Part shown: in pieces, positions 22,157 through 30,629 of the stretch | Position numbering within the stretch: position 1 is the first letter of the stretch | Layout: each line of letters starts with the position of its first letter | Source of the DNA: Streptomyces griseoviridis | GTDB lineage: Bacteria > Actinomycetota > Actinomycetes > Streptomycetales > Streptomycetaceae | Length of the DNA stretch: 64,000 nt | Direction of reading: 5' to 3' | Assembly (NCBI RefSeq): GCF_005222485.1 | Contig: NZ_CP029078.1 | Location: 5,979,501 to 6,043,500 of the forward strand | Position numbers and translations under genes: made by a program | The notes under the pieces: generated by a model | The model's input: the letters and a program-made list of their open reading frames with translations, nothing else | What the model was told of the DNA's origin: nothing | Databases searched by the model: none

Positions 22157-22208
22157 GCGTACGCGCAAGGGCCGGACCCGTCCACGGGTCCGGCCCTTGC
22201 GCGTACGC
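22157..22208. terminator. bidirectional terminator with a 25-bp perfect stem
   Basis: Bases 22157-22181 pair without mismatch with 22184-22208, leaving a 2-base apex. It lies between the convergent P-loop gene and nucS and should end both transcripts. It is one of the longest perfect stems in the window. Confidence 0.93.
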
Positions 22209-22216
22209 AACTCGCC

Positions 22217-22888
22217 CTAGAACAGGCGCAGTTTGTCGTCCTCGATGCCGCGCAGGGCGTTGTAGTCGAGGATCTGGCAGCCGATGCCGCGGTCGGTGGC
22301 GAGCACCCGGGCCTGCGGCTTGATTTCCTGGGCGGCGAACACCCCGCGGACCGGCGCGAGATGCGGGTCGCGGTTCAACAGCTCCAGATAGCGCGTCAGT
22401 TGCTCCACACCGTCGATCTCGCCGCGCCGCTTGATCTCCACCGCGACGGTCCGCCCCTCGGCGTCCCTGCACAGGATGTCGACCGGACCGATCGCCGTCA
22501 TGTACTCACGCCGGATGAGCGTGTAGCCGTCGCCGAGCGTCTCGATGCGGTCGGCGAGCAGTTCCTGGAGGTGCGCTTCCACGCCGTCCTTGATCAGTCC
22601 GGGGTCGACGCCGAGTTCGTGCGAGGAATCGTGGAGGACTTCCTCCATCGTGATGATCAGTTTCTCGCCCCCCTTGTTGACGACGGTCCAGACACCGGCG
22701 TCGTCCCCCGCGCCCTCCTTCAAGGTGCACGGCGGGGACATCCAGTTCAGGGGCTTGTAGGCGCGGTCGTCCGCGTGGATCGAGACGCTGCCGTCGGCCT
22801 TGACCAGGATCAGGCGGGGCGCCGAGGGGAGGTGGGCGGTGAGCCGGCCGGCGTAGTCGACGGAGCACCGGGCGATGACGAGACGCAT
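22217..22888 (-). CDS. nucS: mismatch-specific endonuclease NucS/EndoMS
   Basis: NucS cuts double-stranded DNA at mismatches and provides the non-canonical mismatch repair of actinobacteria, which lack MutS/MutL. The 223-residue protein has the N-terminal dimerisation/DNA-binding region ([16 protein letters not shown]), then the RecB-like nuclease core with GPVDILCRD and the catalytic VAVEIKRRG. The C-terminal KLRLF fits the short beta-clamp-binding peptide. The start is the ATG at 22888. A TTG three codons upstream is in frame but less likely. No clear Shine-Dalgarno is present, and TAGCGT at -14 to -9 suggests a near-leaderless message. Confidence 0.95.
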   Translation of the reverse strand: MRLVIARCSVDYAGRLTAHLPSAPRLILVKADGSVSIHADDRAYKPLNWMSPPCTLKEGAGDDAGVWTVVNKGGEKLIITMEEVLHDSSHELGVDPGLIKDGVEAHLQELLADRIETLGDGYTLIRREYMTAIGPVDILCRDAEGRTVAVEIKRRGEIDGVEQLTRYLELLNRDPHLAPVRGVFAAQEIKPQARVLATDRGIGCQILDYNALRGIEDDKLRLF

Positions 22889-23098
22889 GGTCGGCAACGC
22901 TACTCGACGCGTGCGGGTGCACGCGATTCGCCCTGGAATTCGGCTGTTCGTTTATGGCCGATTGTGCCCCTAACGGGAGCGCCCTATGTACGCATTCTCC
23001 TGGTGCCGCTCCCGGCCGTTGCATACCGTAGTAAACGGGAGGTCGCGAGTCGTGTACTCAGCGTGCTCGGTCTCGCGCGCTCCCTCATCTGTCCGGCA

Positions 23099-23117
23099 AC
23101 CCCCGCTCCGCGGGGGT
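23099..23117 (+). promoter_or_regulatory. stable hairpin just before the ribosome binding site
   Basis: ACCCCCGC (23099-23106) pairs perfectly with GCGGGGGT (23110-23117) around loop TCC. It ends four bases before GAGGAG of the next gene. A stem this close to the binding site could affect translation or act as a transcript stabiliser. Confidence 0.45.
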
Positions 23118-23132
23118 GCGAGAGGAGTACCC

Positions 23133-23525
23133 ATGTCGCTCGACGTCTCACCGGCCCTACTCGAACAGGCCGAGCGAGGCGAGGTCGACGAAGCCGCCTT
23201 CGTCGACTGCGTCCGGACCTCCCTTCCCTACGCGTGGGAGATGATCAGCTCTCTGGTGGCCCAACTGAAGGTGAACGGCGGGGAGTTCGCCGACAACCAG
23301 ACGCCCCCGCCGGACGAGCAGGCGCGCGGCCAGCTGCTGCGCGCGCTCGCCAGCGACGCGATACGCGGCGCCCTCCAGCGCCACTTCGGGGTACGGCTGG
23401 CCTTCCAGAACTGCCACCGGGTGGCGGTGTTCCCGCTGGACTCCTCGGCCGACGAGAGGCTGACCCGCTTCACGTCGATCCGGGGCCAGTTGCTCAACCA
23501 GTCCCCGGAGCTCCGGGACTGCTGA
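23133..23525 (+). CDS. SCO5389-family protein of unknown function
   Basis: The 130-residue, mildly acidic, soluble protein has no signal peptide or membrane span. It matches my memory of the family named after SCO5389, which is confined to Streptomyces and relatives and lies next to nucS. Visible features are a helical first half (LVAQLKVNGGEFADNQTP), a central RGQLLRALASDAIRGALQRHFG helix and a C-terminal FPLDSSADERLTRFTS. ATG 23133 has GAGGAG at 23122-23127. The function is unknown. Confidence 0.8.
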   Translation: MSLDVSPALLEQAERGEVDEAAFVDCVRTSLPYAWEMISSLVAQLKVNGGEFADNQTPPPDEQARGQLLRALASDAIRGALQRHFGVRLAFQNCHRVAVFPLDSSADERLTRFTSIRGQLLNQSPELRDC

Positions 23526-23598
23526 GCCGAGGGCCTTCGCTTGCCGCTCCGTGCGCGGGAGGTGCGATCAGCATCGGAGCGGCAGGCACCCGCCCGGC

Positions 23599-24627
23599 TC
23601 ACCGCAGGCGGGGGAGGACCTCGGTGCCCAGCCTGCGGACGTTCTCCTCGGTGGCCGCGAGGTCGCCAGACCCCTCGACGAGCAGCGCGAACCGGGAGAC
23701 CCCGGTGCGTTCGCTGGTCGCCGCGAGCCGGTCGGCGCAGAGCCGGGGCGTGCCCACCGGGTGCAGCCCGCAGAGGAGTTCGGTGTACTCCAGCGGGTCG
23801 CGCATCCGCCGGGCCCGGCCGTCGACCGTGACATGCGCGCCGAGCCCTTGCCGCAGCCAGCCGGGCATCGCCTTGGTGAGCGTCTCCACCGCGTCGGTGC
23901 GCCGGTCCGCGATCTGGCAGACTCCGGCCGACACATGGGCCGCGTCCCGCACCTCGTCACGGCTGCGCCCCGCCGCCCGCGCGTGCCGGTCCCACAGGCC
24001 GACCATCTCGGCCTTCTCCTCGTCCCCGACGTGCATCCCGAGCAGCATCGGCAGCCCGCGCTCGGCGGCCAGCCGCACGCTCGCGGGCGAGGTGCACGCC
24101 ACCACCACCTCGGGCCCGGGGGAGTCGGTGAGGGACTCGCCGGGCCGCGGGACGACGGTGACCTCGCGGAAGCCGTGGCGCGGGCCGCGGCCGGCCACCG
24201 ACGGCTCGCGCAGCCAGCGTGTCAGCAGGTCGAGGGATTCGGGGAACCCCTCCTCGTAGGCGGCGAGCCCGGCGCCGAACACCTCCAGGTCGACCCAGGG
24301 GCCGCCGCGCCCCACGCCCAGCGAGAACCGGCCGCCCGAGACGAGGTGGAGCAGGGCCGCCTGTTCGCCGACGGCCACCGGGTGGGCGGTCGACAGGACC
24401 GTCACCGCCGTGCCGACCCGGATGCGCTCGGTGCGGCCGAGCAGCAGCGCGGCCAGGGTGATGGCCGACGGGCAGATGCCGTACGGGACGAAGTGGTGCT
24501 CGGCCAGCCAGACCGAGTCGAGGCCCACCTCCTCCGCGGTCTGGGCCGAGCGGACCGCGCGGTGCAGGACCTCCCCCTGGCCCTGTCCGGGGAACTGGGC
24601 CGCCAACACGAAAGTTCCAACGTGCAT
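23599..24627 (-). CDS. LLM-class (luciferase-like, probably F420-dependent) oxidoreductase
   Basis: The 342-residue protein is a TIM-barrel luciferase-like flavin or F420 enzyme. It begins MHVGTFVLAAQFP and shows AEEVGLDSVWLAEHHF (30-45), the RVGTAVTVLSTAHPVAVGEQ segment and RFSLGVGRGG. These are typical of the alkanal monooxygenase/F420-dependent branch. The substrate cannot be predicted. ATG 24627 is chosen because the barrel begins there. An upstream in-frame start would add 17 Arg/Ser-rich residues. It is divergent from the zinc-ribbon gene across a 224-bp gap in which I see no firm site. Confidence 0.87.
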   Translation of the reverse strand: MHVGTFVLAAQFPGQGQGEVLHRAVRSAQTAEEVGLDSVWLAEHHFVPYGICPSAITLAALLLGRTERIRVGTAVTVLSTAHPVAVGEQAALLHLVSGGRFSLGVGRGGPWVDLEVFGAGLAAYEEGFPESLDLLTRWLREPSVAGRGPRHGFREVTVVPRPGESLTDSPGPEVVVACTSPASVRLAAERGLPMLLGMHVGDEEKAEMVGLWDRHARAAGRSRDEVRDAAHVSAGVCQIADRRTDAVETLTKAMPGWLRQGLGAHVTVDGRARRMRDPLEYTELLCGLHPVGTPRLCADRLAATSERTGVSRFALLVEGSGDLAATEENVRRLGTEVLPRLR

Positions 24628-24851
24628 TGATCTGTTCCTGCTTCCTTGGCTCCGACTGGGAGCTCCCCCACACCGCATAACCGCATGACACGTGCCGAGG
24701 TCACGGCCTGGCGAGGAGATTTGCGGATTGTCTGCAGAATGCGGGTTCGTGAGGGGGGACTTGCGGGGATTGCCCTTCTACGGCTACCCGTGTCCCCGCC
24801 CTTTAGGCTGGGAGGCGACCCGTGCCCCCTGTCAGCCCCGTGAGGTGTTCC

Positions 24852-25193
24852 GTGTCCCCGCGTCGCAACCGCCCCAAGGGATCCGACCTGTCGGGTCCGT
24901 CCGGCCGCAGTGCCGAGGACGACCGGCCCGGCCGCTACGGCGGCTGGCAGTCGACCGAGAGCTGGCAGGGCGACGAGTGGAGCGTGCGCCATGTCGCGGG
25001 GGCGAGCGCCCAGGGCAAGACCTACCGCTGCCCGGGATGCGACCAGATGATCGCCTCCGGGGTGCCGCACGTGGTGGCGTGGCCCGAGCACTCGGGCGTC
25101 GACGAACGGCGCCACTGGCACAAGGCGTGCTGGAACGCGAAGGACCGCCGCACCACCCGGGTGCAGCGGTCCCGCAACGCGCCGAGATTCTGA
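24852..25193 (+). CDS. small zinc-ribbon-like protein
   Basis: The 113-residue protein starts with a basic, disordered region (SPRRNRPKGSD). It ends in a compact domain with CPGC near 63-66, two histidines (PHVVAWPEH) and HWHKACW, a likely zinc site of the Cys/His type. Related Streptomyces genes are sometimes labelled ATP/GTP-binding protein, but no P-loop is present here. GTG 24852 has GAGGTG upstream. The function is unknown, and RNA or DNA binding would fit. It converges on the ABC permease with an 10-bp gap and no terminator. Confidence 0.75.
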   Translation: MSPRRNRPKGSDLSGPSGRSAEDDRPGRYGGWQSTESWQGDEWSVRHVAGASAQGKTYRCPGCDQMIASGVPHVVAWPEHSGVDERRHWHKACWNAKDRRTTRVQRSRNAPRF

Positions 25194-25203
25194 ACCCGGG
25201 CGG

Positions 25204-26076
25204 CTACACGTCCCGCCGCTGGAGCAGGGCGGCGGCGCCGGCGAACGCGACGGCCGTGACGCCGATCGCGATCCACAGCGGGTCCCAGCCGCTCGGCCCG
25301 GTGTCGCTGAGCGACGTGGAGTAGAAGACGCCGAGCTGGTTGGGGATCGAGTACTCGAACAGGCCGTCCCGCAGCCACTCGAGGGCCCGCGAGAACATGA
25401 ACAGCGCGATCACCAGCGGGGCGAGGACCAGCGCGATCATCAGCGTGATGGCGCCCGCCGAGTGCCGGATGACCGAGCCGACCAGCAGTGAGATCAGACC
25501 GAGCAGCGCCACGTACAGCGAGACGCCGACCGTCGCCTTCAGCCACTCCGCGCCCGTCGGCTGCCGGGCACCGCCCAGCATCGCCACGTCCGCGAGCCCG
25601 ACCAGCAGCACCGACACGAAGGTGACGGTGAACGCGACCGCGAAGAACACGATCGACTTGGCCGCGAGCACCCGGGCGCGCGAGGGGCACGCCGTCATGG
25701 TGGTGCGGATCATGCCGGTGCCGTACTCCGACGCCGTCGTCAGCACGCCGAGCGTGATGACGCACATGATGCCGAGCAGCACCCCGAAGAACCCGAACGA
25801 CAGCGGGCTCTCGTCGCCGTAGTCCGGCTCGGCCGCGCTGTTGGAGACCAGCGCGGCCACCGCGACGCCGATGCCGACCACCAGCACCACGAACACGCCC
25901 AGCGTCCAGAGCGTCGAGCGCACCGACCGGATCTTCGTCCACTCCGAGGCGATGGCGTGCCCGAGGTGGGTGCGCACGACGGGGATCGGCGAGGTGTAAC
26001 CGGCGGAGGACGGCCCGCCCCCGGCCTGCCACGGGGGCGCGGTGGGCTGCGGCGTCGGGTGCTGTGGCGTGCTCAT
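25204..26076 (-). CDS. ABC-2 type transporter permease (pair 1)
   Basis: The 290-residue membrane protein follows a Pro/Gln-rich N-terminal stretch of about 25 residues. It begins its conserved part with ASEWTKIRSVRSTLWTLG, the same opening as the second permease at 27.6 kb. Six membrane segments can be read, as in ABC-2 exporters of drugs or lipids. The start overlaps the ATPase stop by four bases (ATGA), so the two are coupled and form one exporter. The substrate is unknown. Confidence 0.88.
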   Translation of the reverse strand: MSTPQHPTPQPTAPPWQAGGGPSSAGYTSPIPVVRTHLGHAIASEWTKIRSVRSTLWTLGVFVVLVVGIGVAVAALVSNSAAEPDYGDESPLSFGFFGVLLGIMCVITLGVLTTASEYGTGMIRTTMTACPSRARVLAAKSIVFFAVAFTVTFVSVLLVGLADVAMLGGARQPTGAEWLKATVGVSLYVALLGLISLLVGSVIRHSAGAITLMIALVLAPLVIALFMFSRALEWLRDGLFEYSIPNQLGVFYSTSLSDTGPSGWDPLWIAIGVTAVAFAGAAALLQRRDV

Positions 26077-27350
26077 CGGACGTCCTCGGGCTTCGTCAGG
26101 TCGGCGGGAGCGGGGGGAGTGCCCGGCGCCGCGGGGGCCTCGGGCGCGGCCTGCTGGGGCTGCTGAGGCGGCTGAGCGGGCGTCTGCGGGGCTGCGGAGG
26201 CGGGCTGGGCGTAGGGGTTCGGTGGGGTGGCGCCCGGCGCGCCAGGGGCCGCGTACGGGTTCGCGGCCGGCGGTCGGCCGCCGTGGGGGGCCGGCATCGC
26301 GAACGCCTGGCCGCTCTGCTGCGGTGGCGGCGGGGCGTACCAGCCGGGCTGACCCTGTCCGGGCACCGGCACCGGCGGCTGCGCGCCGGGCGGCAGCGGC
26401 TGCATCAGGCCGGCCTTCTCGTCGGTGGAGGACCGGTAGTCCACCACCCCCTGCGTCATCCGCATGTAGGCCTCCTCGAGCGAGGCCTGGTGCGGCGACA
26501 GCTCCCACAGGCGTACGCCGGTGTCGTGCGCGAGGTCGCTGATCCGCGGCAGCGGCAGCCCCGTCACCCGCAGCCCGCCGTCCTGCTCGGGCAGCACATG
26601 GCCGCCCGCCTCGGTCAGCGCGGCCGACAGCTTCTCGCGCAGCTGCGGCTCGGTGTCCGGGGTGCGCACCCGCGCGAACCCGGCCGAGTTCGCCGCGATG
26701 AAGTCCCGCACGCTCATGTCGGAGAGCAGCTGTCCGCGCCCGATCACGATGAGGTGGTCGGCGGTCAGCGCCATCTCGCTCATCAGGTGCGAGGAGACGA
26801 AGACCGTGCGGCCCTCGGCCGCCAGCGCCTTCATCAGGTTGCGGACCCAGAGGATGCCCTCGGGGTCGAGGCCGTTGACCGGCTCGTCGAAGAGCAGCAC
26901 CTGCGGGTCGCCGAGCAGGGCGGCGGCGATGCCGAGCCGCTGTCCCATGCCGAGCGAGAACCCGTTGGAGCGCCGGCCCGCCACGTCCTGGAGGCCGACC
27001 ACGCCGAGCACCTCGTCGACCCGGCGGGCCGGGATGCCCGACAGCTGCGCCAGGCTGAGCAGGTGGTTGCGGGCCGATCGGCCGCCGTGCACGGCCTTGG
27101 CGTCGAGCAGCGCGCCGACCTGGCGCGGGGCGTTGGGCAGCCGGCGGTAGGGGTAGCCACCGATGGTGACCTGCCCGGAGGTGGGGTTGTCGAGCCCGAG
27201 GATCATCCTCATCGTCGTGGACTTCCCGGAGCCGTTGGGCCCGAGGAAGCCGGTGACGGCACCGGGCCGCACCTGGAAGGAGAGGTTGTACACAGCGGTC
27301 TTGTCGCCGTAGCGCTTGGTCAGGCCGACTGCCTCGATCATGCTCCGCAC
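26073..27350 (-). CDS. ABC transporter ATP-binding protein (pair 1) with long Pro/Gln/Ala tail
   Basis: The 425-residue ATPase has Walker A GPNGSGKST (near 37-45), the signature FSLGMGQRLGIA, Walker B LLFDEPVNGLDPEG and the switch histidine SSHLMSEM. The ABC domain ends near 310, and about 110 residues of Pro/Gln/Ala/Gly-rich tail follow. The tail is absent from standard exporters and probably disordered. The first codon is either GTG 27350 or ATG 27341 (MIEAVGLTKRYG), the latter aligning with the paralogue. It shares about 60% similarity by eye with the ATPase at 28.4 kb. Confidence 0.9.
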   Translation of the reverse strand: MRSMIEAVGLTKRYGDKTAVYNLSFQVRPGAVTGFLGPNGSGKSTTMRMILGLDNPTSGQVTIGGYPYRRLPNAPRQVGALLDAKAVHGGRSARNHLLSLAQLSGIPARRVDEVLGVVGLQDVAGRRSNGFSLGMGQRLGIAAALLGDPQVLLFDEPVNGLDPEGILWVRNLMKALAAEGRTVFVSSHLMSEMALTADHLIVIGRGQLLSDMSVRDFIAANSAGFARVRTPDTEPQLREKLSAALTEAGGHVLPEQDGGLRVTGLPLPRISDLAHDTGVRLWELSPHQASLEEAYMRMTQGVVDYRSSTDEKAGLMQPLPPGAQPPVPVPGQGQPGWYAPPPPQQSGQAFAMPAPHGGRPPAANPYAAPGAPGATPPNPYAQPASAAPQTPAQPPQQPQQAAPEAPAAPGTPPAPADLTKPEDVR

Positions 27351-27507
27351 CCATCGAAAGGTTCAGGACAGCGGGGCACACGCCCCCGTAAGGGTTAGGA
27401 GGATATCCAGGTGCTGACGGTTCCGGCCAAGGGAAAGTAAAAGGTTGCGCCTCTGCAACGTTCCCGGCTTTCCGTACCTTTCGGCCCCCGCTTCCCCTCG
27501 CCGCCCC

Positions 27508-27556
27508 GGGTCCCAGCGGCCCCGGGTCCTCGGGTCCTCGGGTCCCAGCGGCCCCG
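27508..27556 (+). repeat. direct repeat GGGTCCCAGCGGCCCCG, two copies
   Basis: The 17-mer occurs at 27508-27524 and 27540-27556, 32 bp apart, with GGGTCCTC copies between. It lies in the 236-bp gap between the two ABC operon halves. Function is unknown. The same gap holds GTTGC/GCAAC arms (27444-27459) near the probable promoter of pair 1. Confidence 0.6.
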
Positions 27557-27586
27557 TGCCCCCTGTCCCCGCGCCCTCCGCCCGCC

Positions 27587-28357
27587 TCAGGCGTCCCGTC
27601 GTTTGAGCAGGACGTAGCCGCCGAGGAGGGCCGCGAGCACCCACAGCACCATGATCCCCAGGCCGCCCCAGGGGCCGTAGGGACTGGTGTCGCCGGGGCG
27701 CGGCACCACCTGCATGATCTTGCTGCCCGCCTGGTCGGGCAGGAACCGGCCGATCTTCTTGGTCGCGGAGACGTTGCCGAGGATGCTGGAGATCAGGAAG
27801 AAGAACGGCATCAGGATGCCCAGCGACAGCATCGGCGAGCGCAGCATGGTGGCGACGCCCATCGAGAACACCGCGATCAGCGTCATGTAGAGGCCGCCGC
27901 CGATCACCGCCCGCAGCACCCCCGGATCGCCGATGGACGCCCGGTGCGGGCCCAGCACCGCCTGGCCGAGGAAGAACGCGGCGAAGCTGGTGGCCATCCC
28001 GACGACCAGCGCCAGCACCGTCGCCACCGCGAGCTTGCTGAACAGGAACGTGCCGCGCTGCGGCACCGCGGCGAGCGAGGTGCGGATCATGCCGGAGCTG
28101 TACTCGTTGGAGACCACGAGCACCCCGAACACGATCATCGCGAGCTGGCCGAGGCTCATCCCGGCGAAGCTGATGAACGTCGGGTCGAAGGACAGCCGGT
28201 CCTGCGGGCTCATGCTGTCGAAATCGTGGCGGGACAGCGCCGAGATCAGCATGCCGAGCGCGATGGTGACGACCACCGCGAGGGACAGTGTCCACACCGT
28301 CGAAGCCACCGACCGGATCTTGGTCCACTCCGACCTGACCACCTGGGCCGCCGTCAT
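27587..28357 (-). CDS. ABC-2 type transporter permease (pair 2)
   Basis: The 256-residue permease starts MTAAQVVRSEWTKIRSVAST and has six membrane segments, with a conserved NEYSSGMIRTSL loop that matches ASEYGTGMIRTTM in pair 1. Unlike pair 1 it has no Pro-rich N-terminus. It starts one base after the ATPase stop codon, so the two are cotranscribed. The substrate is unknown. Confidence 0.88.
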   Translation of the reverse strand: MTAAQVVRSEWTKIRSVASTVWTLSLAVVVTIALGMLISALSRHDFDSMSPQDRLSFDPTFISFAGMSLGQLAMIVFGVLVVSNEYSSGMIRTSLAAVPQRGTFLFSKLAVATVLALVVGMATSFAAFFLGQAVLGPHRASIGDPGVLRAVIGGGLYMTLIAVFSMGVATMLRSPMLSLGILMPFFFLISSILGNVSATKKIGRFLPDQAGSKIMQVVPRPGDTSPYGPWGGLGIMVLWVLAALLGGYVLLKRRDA

Positions 28358-28358
28358 C

Positions 28359-29396
28359 TCAGCTCCTCTCCCAGCCGGCGCCCCACCGGTCGCCGCCCGG
28401 CGGCGCGCCGGGACCGCCGGGACCGCCGGGGCCGCCAGGCCCCCCCGGGCCCTCGGCGTCCCCGGCGCCTCCGGGGGCCCCGGTGGGCCCGTCGCTGTGC
28501 GCGTGGTACTCCACCGACTCCGCCGTGAGCCCCATGAACGCCTCCTCGAGGGACGCCTGCTGCGGGCTCAGCTCGTGCAGCGTCAGCTGGTGCCGCGCGG
28601 CCAGTTCACCGATCCGCGCCGCCTGCGCGCCGTCCACCTCCAGCGCCCCGCCGTCCGCCTCGACGACGGTGACGCTCTCCGCGCGCAGCACGTCGAGGAG
28701 CCGTTCCCGCTGCGGGCTGCGGACCCGGACGTAACCGCGCGAGTTGTGGGCGATGAAATCGGCCATCGACGTGTCGGCGAGCAGCCTGCCCTGTCCGATG
28801 ACCACCAGATGGTCGGCGGTCAGCGCCATCTCGCTCATCAGATGCGACGAGACGAAGACCGTCCGGCCCTGCGCGGCCAGCGATTTCATCAGGTTGCGGA
28901 TCCAGTGGATGCCCTCGGGGTCGAGCCCGTTGACCGGCTCGTCGAACATCAGGATGCGCGGGTCGCCCAGCAGCGCGCCCGCGATGCCCAGCCGCTGCCC
29001 CATGCCGAGCGAGAACCCCTTGGCCTTCTTCCGCGCGACCGCCGTCAGACCCACCGTGTCCAGCACCTCGTCCACCCGGCGGCGCGGGATGCCGTTGCTC
29101 TGCGCCAGGCAGAGCAGATGGTTGAACGCGGTCCGCCCCCCGTGCATCGCCTTCGCGTCCAGCAGCGCCCCGATGTAGGTGAGCGGGTCCTTGAGCCGGT
29201 CGTAGTGGTGGCCGTCGATCCTGACGTCGCCCGACGTCGGCCGGTCGAGACCCAGCATCATGCGCATCGTCGTCGACTTCCCCGCGCCGTTCGGCCCGAG
29301 GAACCCGGTGACGATGCCGGGCCGCACCGTGAAGGTGAGGCCGTCGACCGCCGTCTTCTCGCCGTACCGCTTCGTCAGCCCCTCCAGCTCGATCAT
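28359..29396 (-). CDS. ABC transporter ATP-binding protein (pair 2)
   Basis: The 345-residue ATPase begins MIELEGLTKRYG and has Walker A GPNGAGKST (near 34-42), signature FSLGMGQRLGIA, Walker B LMFDEPVNGLDPEG and SSHLMSEM. Motif spacing and wording nearly equal those of the ATPase at 26.1 kb, so the two operons arose by tandem duplication. The C-terminal 35 residues are a GGP repeat, shorter than and different from the Pro/Gln tail of the paralogue. Confidence 0.9.
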   Translation of the reverse strand: MIELEGLTKRYGEKTAVDGLTFTVRPGIVTGFLGPNGAGKSTTMRMMLGLDRPTSGDVRIDGHHYDRLKDPLTYIGALLDAKAMHGGRTAFNHLLCLAQSNGIPRRRVDEVLDTVGLTAVARKKAKGFSLGMGQRLGIAGALLGDPRILMFDEPVNGLDPEGIHWIRNLMKSLAAQGRTVFVSSHLMSEMALTADHLVVIGQGRLLADTSMADFIAHNSRGYVRVRSPQRERLLDVLRAESVTVVEADGGALEVDGAQAARIGELAARHQLTLHELSPQQASLEEAFMGLTAESVEYHAHSDGPTGAPGGAGDAEGPGGPGGPGGPGGPGAPPGGDRWGAGWERS

Positions 29397-29458
29397 GCGG
29401 CCACGCTAGAGCCGGGTTTCGGCGGCTGCCACTCGAAAAGGAGCCACCCCGCACGACG

Positions 29459-29492
29459 AAGGCCCGCACCCCCCGAAGGGTGTGCGGGCCTT
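29459..29492 (-). terminator. terminator after filP
   Basis: AAGGCCCGCAC (29459-29469) pairs with GTGCGGGCCTT (29482-29492). It lies 17 bp beyond the filP stop and before the ABC operon promoter. Only a short T stretch follows on the minus strand. Confidence 0.8.
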
Positions 29493-29508
29493 GCGAGTGC
29501 CCGAGGTG

Positions 29509-30444
29509 TTACCGGGTCTGCTGGGCCGGAACCCCGCGGGTGATCGGCTCGTCCTCGACCGGCGAACCGGCCGCGGCCACGGCGGCACCGGTGAGGGTGG
29601 CGAGCATCTCGCGCACGTTCGTCAGCTGCGCGTTGATCGAGTCGCGGCGGTTGGTGAGCGCCGCCAGCTCGCGCTCCGATTCCGAACGGATCCGGTCGGC
29701 CTTGGCGTTCGCGTCGGCCACGATGTCCTCGGCCTGGCGCTGCGCCGTCTCCACCGTCTGACGGGCGCGACGCTCCGCGTCCGTGCGCAGCTTCTCGGCC
29801 TCCAGGCGGAGCTGCTCCGCGCGGTGCTCGATCTCCGCGAGACGCTTCTCGGCCTTCTGCTGACGCGAGGCCAGGTCGCGCTCGGACTGCTCGCGGCGCT
29901 TGGCGAGGTTCGTCTCGAAGTCCGCGGCGGCCTGGGCGGCCTTGGCGCGGGTCTCCTCGAAGAGGGCGTCGGCCTCCTCACGCTTCGACTGGGCGTCCTT
30001 CTGCGCCTCGGAACGCAGCTGAGAGGCGTCGCTCTTGGCCTTCTCGACGATCCGGACGCCCTCGTCCTCGGACTTGGCCTTGCGTTCGGCCGCGAACGAC
30101 TCCGCGTCGTTGCGGACCTGCTGGGCCGCCGACTCGGCCAGCTCGCGGTGCTGCTCGGCCGCGCGCCGCGCCTCCTCGCGCAGATCCTTGGCCTCTTCCT
30201 CGGCGAGGCGCAGGATCTTCTCGACCCGCGCACCGAGGCCGGCGTACGACGGCTCGGCGTCGCTTACCTGGGCCTGGGCGTTCTGCGTCTCGAGGTGGAG
30301 TTCCTCGATGCGCTTTTCCAGAGCGGTGATGCGGGCGAGAGCGCTGTCACGGTCGGAGACGAGCTTGGAGATACGTTCGTCCACCTGAGCGCGGTCGTAC
30401 CCACGCCGCACAAGCTCGAAGCCGTAGGGGGAAGTGTCGCTCAT
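29509..30444 (-). CDS. filP: intermediate filament-like coiled-coil protein FilP
   Basis: FilP forms cytoskeletal filaments and networks near Streptomyces hyphal tips, giving mechanical support and interacting with DivIVA. The 311-residue protein begins with a short DivIVA-like segment (MSDTSPYGFELVRRGYDRAQVDERI). An almost unbroken Ala/Glu/Arg/Lys-rich coiled coil follows (about 30-285) and then a short Pro/Thr tail. The upstream gene is scy, as in S. coelicolor. TAGGAT on the minus strand (30490-30485) could be its -10 box, giving filP its own promoter. Confidence 0.92.
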   Translation of the reverse strand: MSDTSPYGFELVRRGYDRAQVDERISKLVSDRDSALARITALEKRIEELHLETQNAQAQVSDAEPSYAGLGARVEKILRLAEEEAKDLREEARRAAEQHRELAESAAQQVRNDAESFAAERKAKSEDEGVRIVEKAKSDASQLRSEAQKDAQSKREEADALFEETRAKAAQAAADFETNLAKRREQSERDLASRQQKAEKRLAEIEHRAEQLRLEAEKLRTDAERRARQTVETAQRQAEDIVADANAKADRIRSESERELAALTNRRDSINAQLTNVREMLATLTGAAVAAAGSPVEDEPITRGVPAQQTR

Positions 30445-30629
30445 GGGGTTCCTGTCGAATGAGACCGGTGAGGTGATAGAGGGAATCCTAGGGGCCGAAG
30501 CGGTGTGTCATCGAGCGGATACGTGTTTGATCTGGAGAATGACACCCCTTTTGAGTGGCTGTCCGATGGAGGCGTTGCCAAGAAGTCAGGCCAAAGCCGT
30601 CAGAAGACACCCGAACCGGGCAGTGTCCG

